The translations under genes were made by a program, and so were the position numbers. 64,000 nt of DNA from Paenibacillus sp. Root444D2 (GTDB lineage Bacteria > Bacillota > Bacilli > Paenibacillales > NBRC-103111), in NCBI RefSeq assembly GCF_001426375.1, contig NZ_LMEO01000009.1, positions 50,746-114,745 of the forward strand. Direction: 5' to 3'. Every line of letters starts with the position of its first letter. Position 1 is the stretch's first letter. This document shows positions 57,555 through 64,000 of the stretch, one piece after another. The notes beneath the pieces were generated by a model, which was given only the letters and a program-made list of their open reading frames with translations, had not been told where the DNA came from and did no database searches.

Positions 57555-58328
57555 CTAAACTCCCACCCCGTTATAAAATGAAAGTACAAAGGCAATGCCG
57601 GCTCCAATGGCAAAAGCAGTTAAGAAGGCTTCAGCGCCTTTGGAAACCCCTGAAACGAAATGGCCAGCCATTAAGTCGCGCACGGCATTCGTAATGAGAA
57701 GTCCCGGAACAAGCGGCATGACAGAGCCAATAATAATGGTATCAAGTGCATGACCAAACCCCACTTTGACAAACAAGAAAGCCATGGTTCCGATGAGTAA
57801 GGACGCCAGAAATTCAGCGAAGAACTTAATCGGCACTAACCGATTAAAATAATTAAGGAAGGCTAAGCCAGCTCCGCCAGCAACGAAAGCAGGTAGGAAA
57901 TCATGCCATTCTCCTTGGAACATGATTAAGAAACAACCGCTTGCAACAGCAGCGGATAGTATTTGAAACCAAGCGGGATAACGCATCTGGGCCACATCAA
58001 TGTCCTCAAGCAGCCGATAAGCTTCTGTGGGCGTTAGTTCCCCCTGGCTGATTCGTCTAGAAATTGCATTCACAACCGTGACTTTGCGAAGATCGGTCGA
58101 ACGAGCGGATATACGAATTAGTCTTGTGGTCTGCTCAGGCCCATCTATGGAGAAAATGATGCCAGTAGGTGTTACAAAGCTATGGGAGTTCGGTACGCCA
58201 AAGGCTTCTGCGACATGGGTCATGGTATCTTCGACACGATAGGTTTCACCACCGTTTTCCAGCATGATTTTACCAGCTAGTAAACAAACTTGTGCAATTT
58301 CGTAGTTCGTAGCAGCAGGATAAGCCAT
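57555..58328 (-). CDS. ThrE-type exporter, large subunit (DUF1212 half)
   Basis: A 257-residue protein. The N-terminal cytoplasmic domain has L-E-N-G-G-E-T-Y-R-V-E-D-T, V-T-P-T-G-I-I-F-S and T-R-L-I-R-I-S, signatures of DUF1212; the C-terminal half has five membrane segments and V-M-P-L-V-P-G-L-L-I-T-N-A-V-R-D-L. It is the N-terminal half of a threonine/serine exporter. ATG at 58328 follows AGGAG; the frame is open to 58424 but the ribosome binding site is inside it. Operon with the small subunit downstream. Confidence 0.88.
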   Translation of the reverse strand: MAYPAATNYEIAQVCLLAGKIMLENGGETYRVEDTMTHVAEAFGVPNSHSFVTPTGIIFSIDGPEQTTRLIRISARSTDLRKVTVVNAISRRISQGELTPTEAYRLLEDIDVAQMRYPAWFQILSAAVASGCFLIMFQGEWHDFLPAFVAGGAGLAFLNYFNRLVPIKFFAEFLASLLIGTMAFLFVKVGFGHALDTIIIGSVMPLVPGLLITNAVRDLMAGHFVSGVSKGAEAFLTAFAIGAGIAFVLSFYNGVGV

Positions 58329-58502
58329 GGTTTGTTCTCTCCTGAAAAAGTATTTGCCAAAAGTATAATATATCACGGAAACCATTGAAAATCCTAAGTT
58401 GAACTCATTTGGTGTATGTCCCACTACAATCGGCCATGTCTCCGCATGTTCTTAACGACAAAAGGAAATCGTAAAAGATAAGTTACCAAAAGGAGGAATA
58501 TC

Positions 58503-59750
58503 ATGAGAGCTTTTAGGAGAACATTTCTTGCTATGTCGGTTGTATTACTCATCATAACGAATAGCACGACTATTTATGCAAAAAAGCCCGCCGAACTGCT
58601 GAAAGCAGCATTCATTCGAAATGGCGACCTATGGATTAAAGCTGGTGACAACGAAAGACAACAGACCCGAGGAGCATACATATTAAACCCGAAATGGTCT
58701 TATGACGGCAAGTGGATAGCCTATACAAAGGGCGAAAATGAACAAGAAATTTGGCTATTACAGGTTCAAACTGGACAAAGTCATCTCGTTGCACAGGAAG
58801 GCGGAAGGAACTTCCAATGGCAACCTAACCGGAATTCTCTCGCATTTCTTACCGCGCAGCAGCTTAATTGGATAGACTCCGATGAACTTGCAAAACCGAA
58901 GAAAGTTGCAGAGGGGATTGGGAATTTTTCCTGGTATCCGGATGGGAGCAGTATTTTAGTTTCAACGGAAGCCAAGCTCTTAGACAACGAATGGACACCG
59001 ATACGAATAATGAAGATACCATTAACCGCTAATGCCGATCCAACCCGCTTTGAGACGTTGCATGTACTGCCCAAGCAGTCTGATGATTTTTTTGCTGTTG
59101 GTACAAGCATCTTCAAATGGTCTGCAAACGGACGTTGGATTGCCTTCTTAGCTAAACCTACCGCATCGCTGTCGGCTGATGGCAACACACTCTGTGTATT
59201 ATCCGCAGATGGCTCAGTTTTCAAAACAATTGATCAAATGGTTAACAACGAGATGTGGTTTGAGTGGGCGAGCAAAGATGAAACACTTGCCTATATCGAA
59301 GGTGTTGGAAGAGAAGCTACAACGAATAAACATTTGAAAGTTATGCGGATTCCTGCCGGAAAATCTGTTTCCTACACTCCTAATGGTTACGTCGAGCAAA
59401 ACTTCACTTGGTATGGTCTCCGGAATATCGTTTCTTCAAGATCAAAAGAGGCGGAGTGGTCAATAGACCCAGCCAAACGGCAATTTCCATATTTGGTTAA
59501 TGTGAAGCTGAAGAGTCAACATCAGAAATTATTGACGCAGCCTTCGGAAACTTACGGCGATTTTAATCCCATTTCTCTACCATCACACCAGTTGGCATGG
59601 ATTAGATCCAATCGCAGCTATTCAAATGTCATAGTCACTGATCCTCATAGCAAAAATGCTGAAACGTGGATCGAAAACATAGACATTGGAGCCAACTACT
59701 ACGAACAAAGGAATTGGAATACTGTTCTAAGTTTTTTTATTCGAAAATAA
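58503..59750 (+). CDS. Secreted TolB-like beta-propeller protein
   Basis: A 415-residue exported protein: signal peptide at 1-26 (T-T-I-Y-A-K-K), then repeated strands of the TolB/WD40-like sort, for example N-P-K-W-S-Y-D-G-K-W-I-A-Y-T-K, F-S-W-Y-P-D-G-S-S-I-L-V-S and F-K-W-S-A-N-G-R-W-I-A-F-L-A. The W-S-x-D-G-K-W type blades (about six) make a beta-propeller likely. Role unknown; such proteins bind other envelope components. AAAAGGAGG precedes the ATG. It has its own terminator. Confidence 0.82.
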   Translation: MRAFRRTFLAMSVVLLIITNSTTIYAKKPAELLKAAFIRNGDLWIKAGDNERQQTRGAYILNPKWSYDGKWIAYTKGENEQEIWLLQVQTGQSHLVAQEGGRNFQWQPNRNSLAFLTAQQLNWIDSDELAKPKKVAEGIGNFSWYPDGSSILVSTEAKLLDNEWTPIRIMKIPLTANADPTRFETLHVLPKQSDDFFAVGTSIFKWSANGRWIAFLAKPTASLSADGNTLCVLSADGSVFKTIDQMVNNEMWFEWASKDETLAYIEGVGREATTNKHLKVMRIPAGKSVSYTPNGYVEQNFTWYGLRNIVSSRSKEAEWSIDPAKRQFPYLVNVKLKSQHQKLLTQPSETYGDFNPISLPSHQLAWIRSNRSYSNVIVTDPHSKNAETWIENIDIGANYYEQRNWNTVLSFFIRK

Positions 59751-59781
59751 GCGATTGAGACTACACTTAAAAAATTTGATG

Positions 59782-59822
59782 CAACCTGAGCCGAGTATTT
59801 AGTTGAACTCAGGTTGTTTAGT
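59782..59822 (+). terminator. Terminator after the beta-propeller gene
   Basis: CAACCTGAG (59782-59790) and CTCAGGTTG (59808-59816) form a 9-bp stem followed by TTTAGTT. The U-tract is modest. Confidence 0.7.
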
Positions 59823-59933
59823 TATGCTCATATTGGATATTGGAGTGCCAACCAACGATATTGAGGCTAGAATGAAAGCAAATAAGGTATAATTGGTGTA
59901 TAATGGAATTAAAAAATGTTGTGGGGTTATGCG

Positions 59934-60482
59934 ATGCCGAAGTATATTGCACTTTTGCGAGGAATTAATGTAAGCGGTCAGAAAATTATTAAGATGGACA
60001 AGCTGCGGAGCATTTTTGAATCCATGGATTATAAAAATGTAATGACATATATACAAAGCGGTAACGTCATTTTTGATTGTGAGGAAAATGATCCTGCAGA
60101 CGTACGTGATCGAATTGTGAACGAGCTCAAGGTACAACTTACTTTCGATATTCCCGTTGTCATCCGAACATTAGAGGAATTGCACGAGGTTGTAGAAAAC
60201 ACACCTTACCAAATAGTCAATGCAGAAGCGAATGAACAAAGATATATAACCTTTTTATCTCATTCAGCGACTGATGCGGCTATCGCAAAATTAGAAGCCT
60301 TTCAAAATGAAGTGGACGAGTTCCGTGTCAAAGGGCTAACCGTATATTTACTCATTCGTAAAAACTACGGAGAATCAAAGTTCAGCAACAATTTTATCGA
60401 AAAGAAGCTAGGTGTATCCGCGACAACAAGGAACTGGGAGACCGTGAATAAATTGATTCAACTTGCAGAAGGAGGGAGTTAA
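59934..60482 (+). CDS. DUF1697 family protein
   Basis: A 182-residue protein starting MPKYIALLRGINVSGQKIIK. L-R-G-I-N-V-S-G, Y-I-Q-S-G-N-V-I-F and F-I-E-K-K-L-G-V-S-A-T-T-R-N-W-x-T-V-N-K-L are the three hallmark blocks of DUF1697, a widespread small cytoplasmic family of unknown function. ATG at 59934 lies 8 bases after GTGGGG. It is 6 bases upstream of the DUF6157-like gene, so they are probably co-transcribed. Confidence 0.9.
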   Translation: MPKYIALLRGINVSGQKIIKMDKLRSIFESMDYKNVMTYIQSGNVIFDCEENDPADVRDRIVNELKVQLTFDIPVVIRTLEELHEVVENTPYQIVNAEANEQRYITFLSHSATDAAIAKLEAFQNEVDEFRVKGLTVYLLIRKNYGESKFSNNFIEKKLGVSATTRNWETVNKLIQLAEGGS

Positions 60483-60488
60483 ACCAAG

Positions 60489-60938
60489 ATGGCCTATGAT
60501 GATGAACACATGAGTTATAAGAATACATTTATACAGGTTTCTGCTGACTGTCCAGTTGAAGTAGGGATTGTACCTTCCATGAAAAAGGATAGTAAAACCG
60601 CTCATTTGATCCAATACGAGCTGCTGTCTCAGAACCCATACAAATATACCCAAGGCGAGCTTATTTATGAAGTCTATTTGCAACATAAGCAAATACCTCA
60701 GAGCGAAATCGAAGCTCGTAGTGATGAAATTCGTGAGGAGCTTTTTTCTAAAAACCACCCTTGTTTAAGAGCATCCATGCTTCCAAAGAAGCACGGTTGG
60801 GGTGTACATTACAATGAAGAAGGCAAAATTGCGATTTACCCCATGGAATCTGAAGCTTACCAGCAATTTGTTGAAGCAGGTACGGGACATGAAGATGGTC
60901 CAAAGTTATTATTTGCGATGAGAAATTCTCGCGGGTGA
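60489..60938 (+). CDS. DUF6157-like small protein
   Basis: A 149-residue protein. Y-K-N-T-F-I-Q-V-S-A-D-C-P, T-A-H-L-I-Q-Y-E-L-L-S-Q-N-P-Y-K-Y-T, and the Phe-Ser-Lys...H-P-C-L-R-A-S-M-L-P-K-K-H-G-W-G-V-H segment fit a family I know as DUF6157; function unknown. GGAGGG lies about 10 bases before the ATG at 60489. It probably belongs to an operon with the DUF1697 gene. Confidence 0.7.
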   Translation: MAYDDEHMSYKNTFIQVSADCPVEVGIVPSMKKDSKTAHLIQYELLSQNPYKYTQGELIYEVYLQHKQIPQSEIEARSDEIREELFSKNHPCLRASMLPKKHGWGVHYNEEGKIAIYPMESEAYQQFVEAGTGHEDGPKLLFAMRNSRG

Positions 60939-60958
60939 AAGAAATAGGAAATGAAAAC

Positions 60959-61699
60959 ATGGAATCCTTTTATCGGAAAGGGATTCTTTTTTTATTCGTA
61001 ATGTTCTGGAAAGCCTCACTCGATGAGTGGAAACGCGGCTATCTACAGGAAGATGATGGTTACATTTGTTTACTTTGCGGCAAGAGAACGGAAGCAGGGA
61101 TTATTTACCCCCAAGATGGTGTCTTGTATGAGGCAGAGCGTTATCTGAAATGGCATATTGGGCATGCACATGGATCTGTCTTTCAATATTTGATCGGGTT
61201 GGATAAAAAGCTTACAGGTCTAACTGATCATCAAAATAGTTTGCTTCAGCTTTTCTATGAAGGAAAGAGCGATAGTGAAATCCAAAAGGAATTGGGAATT
61301 GGCAGTGCTTCAACGATTCGCAATCATCGATTTGGATTGAAGGAGAAAGAGCGCTAAGCCAAAATTTTTGTGACGATGATGGAGCTGTTGAAAGAGAAGG
61401 ACCAGCATGCGCCAGCTTTTGTAGAGATTCATAAATCGGCCAAGATGGTGGATGAACGATACAATATGACGGAAGATGAGTACGAGAAGATCGTTAAGAA
61501 GTATTTCCCTGATGGTACGTCAGGTGAACTAGTCTCATTTTCACAGCAAGAAAAGCATAAAGTCGTTGTGCTGCGTGAAATTGCCAAACGATTCGAACAG
61601 GATCGCTTTTATGGAGAAAAGGAAGTAAACGAGATGATCATTGAATATGGCTTTCTCGATCGACAACCAGACGGAAGTCAATATTGGCTGAAAGGATGA
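60959..61699 (+). pseudogene. DUF2087-type regulator interrupted by one in-frame stop
   Basis: A single continuous reading frame from ATG 60959 to 61699 is broken only by TAA at 61355-61357. The 5' part has a Cys-x-x-Cys motif (I-C-L-L-C-G-K-R-T) and a LuxR-like helix-turn-helix (D-S-E-I-Q-K-E-L-G-I-G-S-A-S-T-I-R-N-H-R-F); the 3' part is a DUF2087 domain (Y-F-P-D-G...R-F-Y-G-E-K-E-V-N-E-M-I). The frame continues without shift across the stop (E-R-stop-A-K-I-F-V-T), so one C-to-T change (CAA to TAA) would explain it. About 246 residues if read through. The 3' half could also be translated alone from GTG at 61370. Confidence 0.8.
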
Positions 61700-61734
61700 A
61701 TATGAACAACATGAATAAAAAGGAGATCAATGAG

Positions 61735-62094
61735 ATGAATCGTAGACAAGAGCTGCAGCAGCAATATAAAGAAACGAAGAAGGAAGCCGGTGTATTTCAA
61801 GTCCGAAATACGATTAATGGAAAGCTGTGGGTTATAAGCACGAAGAATTTAAAATCTATGAATGGGAAGCTAATGGAATTACAAATGGACACGCATCGGA
61901 ACCAGCTTCTGCAGAAGGAATGGAACGAATTTGGTGGCGATGCCTTCGTGCTTGAGGTTCTAGAAGTACTCAAAGTGAAGGAGACCGGTTACTTCGACGA
62001 AAATGATGCGCTGAAAAAGCTGGAAGAGAAGTGGCTTGAGGAGCTCCAGCCATATGAGGATCGCGGTTATAATCCCCTTTTGCTAGGGATGTAA
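61735..62094 (+). CDS. Small GIY-YIG-like protein
   Basis: A roughly 119-residue protein that resembles small GIY-YIG nuclease-like proteins: G-V-F-Q-V-R-N-T-I-N-G-K-L-W-V at about residues 20-34, then an N-x-x-L-Q-K-E-W-N-E-F-G-G-D-A-F region. The canonical G-I-Y...Y-I-G core is degenerate (V-F-Q...W-V-I), so catalytic ability is doubtful. Several in-frame ATG codons lie upstream; ATG at 61735 is 9 bases after AAGGAG and is preferred, though 61702 after AAAGG is possible. It follows the broken regulator by 35 bases and may have been in its operon. Confidence 0.65.
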   Translation: MNRRQELQQQYKETKKEAGVFQVRNTINGKLWVISTKNLKSMNGKLMELQMDTHRNQLLQKEWNEFGGDAFVLEVLEVLKVKETGYFDENDALKKLEEKWLEELQPYEDRGYNPLLLGM

Positions 62095-62205
62095 TTCAAA
62101 TATTGGAGATAATACGGGAATGAAATGTGTGGAGTATAAGATATATGACATGTTTTATGAGAGCAAGTGAAGTGAAGGAGATAATTCTAGAATGGGGTGT
62201 GAACG

Positions 62206-63024
62206 ATGAATGGTAGGGGTATTAATAATTATTTGCGAATTGTGCGAACGCTTGCGCCTATATTCGCGTTCGTGTGGCTCTGGCTGGCATGCTTCGCGCC
62301 AGCAGTAACCCGAGCATCCGCGTCCCAAGTCGCGGCGGAAGGGCAGCAGCATGGGATCGCGATTCCCGTGCTGAACTACCACAGCATCGGGGTGGAACCA
62401 GGGAACACGTACGTGCTCCACCCCGATAAGTTCGCGCGTCAAATGGACTATTTGTCCGCGCATCACTACACCCCGTTGACGCTGGGCGACTTCGCGCGCA
62501 TCATCGAGAAGAAACAACCGTCACCGGAGAGGCCCGTGCTGCTCACGTTCGATGACGGCTACGCGAACAACGCTGAGGTGGCGATGCCGATCCTCCAGCG
62601 GCACGGTTTTCCGGCGACGCTGTTCCTGTCGCCAGGATTCATTGGCCAGCCAGGCTACTTGAGCTGGCCGCAAGTACAAGAGCTGAGCGCGGCGGGGTGG
62701 GACATAGCGCCGCATAGCATGACACATCCGCATCTCCCGCAGCTCAGTATAGAACAGCAGCGCGAGGAGATCACGGAATCGCGCCGACGTATTGAACAGG
62801 CGATTGGGAAGAGCGCTGATGTTTTTGCACATCCGTATGGCGAGTACAACGAGGATACGTTGAAGATCTTAAAAGAGGAGGAATTCCGCTACGCGTTTAC
62901 AACGAAGGAAGGCTACGCTTCGTCGAACCAATCGCCATATGAACTAAGTCGAATTGTCGTTCATGGCGAAGATGATTTCGCTACATGGGTTCAGAAGCTT
63001 CTATATTCAGGAAGAAGGAAATAA
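62206..63024 (+). CDS. Secreted polysaccharide deacetylase (NodB domain)
   Basis: A 272-residue exported enzyme. Signal peptide or anchor at about residues 12-40. The NodB domain has the catalytic base and metal Asp in L-L-T-F-D-D-G-Y (about residues 106-113), the metal histidines in H-S-M-T-H-P-H (about 173-179), an A-H-P-Y-G-E-Y-N motif and a closing V-V-H-G strand. It removes acyl groups from N-acetylated polysaccharides such as chitin, peptidoglycan or intercellular adhesin-type glycans. GGGGTG lies 6 bases before the ATG. The gene is more GC-rich than its neighbours. Confidence 0.9.
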   Translation: MNGRGINNYLRIVRTLAPIFAFVWLWLACFAPAVTRASASQVAAEGQQHGIAIPVLNYHSIGVEPGNTYVLHPDKFARQMDYLSAHHYTPLTLGDFARIIEKKQPSPERPVLLTFDDGYANNAEVAMPILQRHGFPATLFLSPGFIGQPGYLSWPQVQELSAAGWDIAPHSMTHPHLPQLSIEQQREEITESRRRIEQAIGKSADVFAHPYGEYNEDTLKILKEEEFRYAFTTKEGYASSNQSPYELSRIVVHGEDDFATWVQKLLYSGRRK

Positions 63025-63222
63025 GTTACTCACGTAGAGTAATAAGTATCACCTTATCCCTTTTTCGATCTAACTAGACTGTAGAGTAATGTACTAAAGT
63101 GCTACAAATCCGGTTGTTTTGACAGACTAGATTAATTTTTATGGAGTTTTTGGAGAGTAAAACTTATCCTTATTAGCTTGGAAGGCCAGGTTTGTGTCTT
63201 AGTTGTCTTATTTAGTTTGGTT

Positions 63223-63311
63223 AGCTTATTCGGCTTGTTCTGCTTGGTTAGCTCGTTCTGCTTGGTTAGCTCGTTCTGCTTGGTTAGCTCGTTTTGCTTG
63301 ATTGGTTTGTT
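63223..63311. repeat. Tandem 18-bp repeat
   Basis: TGCTTGGTTAGCTCGTTC occurs at 63241 and 63259, with a one-base variant at 63277 and degenerate copies on both sides. It lies in the 964-base stretch after the deacetylase gene. On the minus strand it spells K-Q-N-E-L-T repeats, which have no ribosome binding site and are not called as a gene. Confidence 0.88.
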
Positions 63312-63374
63312 AGGCAAAGTCAGATTGTTAAATTGAATTTTTTGGAATGTGTATTTGTAGTCGGTTAGAAGGGA

Positions 63375-63795
63375 AGGAGTAGGGGAAGGAAAAGAAAAAG
63401 GAAAAGGAAAAAGAAAAAGAAAAAGAGAAGGCGTAGAAGAAGAAGTAAAAGTAAAAGTAAAAGTAGAAGTAGAAGTAGAAGTAGAAGTAGAAGTAGAAGT
63501 AGAAGTAGAAGTAGAAGTAGGAGTAGAAGTAAAAGTAAAAGTAAAAGTAAAAGTAGAAGTAGGAGTAGAAGTAGAAGTAGAAGTAGAAGTAGAAGTAGAA
63601 GTAGAAGTAGAAGTAGAAGTAGAAGTAGAAGTAGAAGTAGAAGTAGAAGTAGAAGTAGAAGTAGAAGTAGAAGTAGAAGTAGAAGTAGAAGTAGAAGAGT
63701 AAGAAGGAGTAAGAGTAGGAGTAGGAGTAGAAGAGTAAAAAGGAGTAGAAGTAGTAGAAGGAGTAAGAGTAAGAGTAAGAGTAAGAGTAGGTGAA
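63375..63795. repeat. Hexanucleotide microsatellite, (GTAGAA)n-like
   Basis: About 420 bases of GTAGAA/GTAAAA/GGAGTA-type repeats, with more than thirty near-perfect GTAGAA units in the middle. The plus strand contains no C between 63434 and 63803, and only one between 63363 and 63803. In one frame it would encode Val-Glu repeats and in another Arg-Ser repeats, but no start codon or ribosome binding site supports translation. Confidence 0.93.
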
Positions 63796-63841
63796 TTAGG
63801 AAGCCAGTTTTACAGCCTTCCTTGGCTTAGTTGAGGGGGAA

Positions 63842-63910
63842 GTTGTACATCGTACAACATTTATCGTTGGTTTCTTCTCAGATAGCTAACAATGTTGTAT
63901 TCTGTACAAC
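63842..63910. repeat. Pair of 17-bp palindromes spaced 52 bp
   Basis: GTTGTACATCGTACAAC (63842-63858) and GTTGTATTCTGTACAAC (63894-63910) match the GTTG-N9-CAAC form of the 6.0-kb ladder, and their starts are exactly 52 bases apart. Confidence 0.85.
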
Positions 63911-63988
63911 AATTCTATAAAGCCCCCTAATTAAGTTGGACACTTTTAGGCTAAGAAAATACAATGAAATTAGCCGGAGGTTGTTCGT

Positions 63989-64000
63989 ATGAGGGTAAAG
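63989..64000 (+). CDS. Start of a gene cut by the right edge (possibly a transposase)
   Basis: GGAGG stands 8 bases before ATG at 63989, followed by only four codons (M-R-V-K). Upstream, a TTAAGTTGGACACTTTTAGG-like stretch (about 63931-63950) looks like the left end of an IS3-type element, which would make this gene orfA of a transposase. That identification is weak because the element lies almost entirely outside the window. Confidence 0.35.

Noticed and set aside
63132..63317. Frame encoding K-Q-N-E-L-T repeats
   Set aside because: A product of the 18-bp tandem repeat without a ribosome binding site.
1..64000. rRNA, tRNA or prophage genes
   Set aside because: No conserved rRNA stretch, no tRNA cloverleaf and no phage structural genes were seen on reading both strands; a covariance-model scan would be needed to exclude small RNAs.

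Overview
The window looks like a chromosomal segment of a Gram-positive, spore-former-type Bacillota, most likely Paenibacillus or a close relative. The support is: Shine-Dalgarno sites close to AAGGAGG with frequent TTG/GTG starts; SOS boxes of the CGAAC-N4-GTTCG type; a YpdA-type bacillithiol disulfide reductase; AraR; YesM/YesN two-component pairs with LplB/YtcP-type sugar permeases; copper-amine-oxidase-N plus NlpC/P60 wall proteins; and a collagen-like surface protein. No rRNA, tRNA, prophage or CRISPR array was seen.

Layout. 1-5.9 kb: the 5' part of udk, a coiled-coil protein, a lipoprotein / histidine kinase / HD-GYP operon, a patatin-like lipase and a VOC protein. 6-10.3 kb: a palindrome ladder, then a TPP riboswitch with its own terminator, controlling a thiamine-precursor uptake operon (binding protein, thiamine-binding protein, permease, ATPase, TatD-type hydrolase). 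10.4-20 kb: tag, a small SOS-regulated gene, ypdA, housekeeping and hypothetical genes, and hrpB. 20-28.3 kb: cell-surface, membrane, cupin, phosphatase and molybdopterin oxidoreductase genes. 28.5-31.7 kb: araR with two operators, but the ribulokinase gene it should control survives only as a short wreck. 32-49.7 kb: a carbohydrate uptake and processing island bracketed by a YesN-type regulator on the left and a YesM-type kinase on the right. 49.8-51.3 kb: an orphan DUF4157 (eCIS-core-type) protein. 51.3-53.6 kb: a frameshifted DUF3231 gene and an array of nine ~114-bp tandem units. 53.7-63 kb: regulators, small enzymes, a split ThrE-type exporter, a DUF2087-type regulator broken by one stop codon, and a polysaccharide deacetylase. 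63-64 kb: low-complexity repeats and another palindrome pair.

The most unusual signal is architectural. Five intergenic loci (6.0, 30.0, 38.6, 52.6-53.6 and 63.85 kb) carry short palindromes or dyad half-sites set at nearly fixed distances. In the 6.0-kb ladder and the large array the distances alternate 52 and 62 bp (about five and six helical turns), although the palindrome sequences differ. At 63.85 kb the distance is 52 bp, and at 30.0 and 38.6 kb it is 50-51 bp. In the large array the stems show paired base changes. This points to one dispersed element family with conserved geometry rather than conserved sequence.

Three genes are visibly broken (araB, DUF3231, DUF2087) and several very small genes are supported by ribosome binding sites and terminators. 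All calls come from reading the sequence; family names rest on recognised motifs, with no database search.
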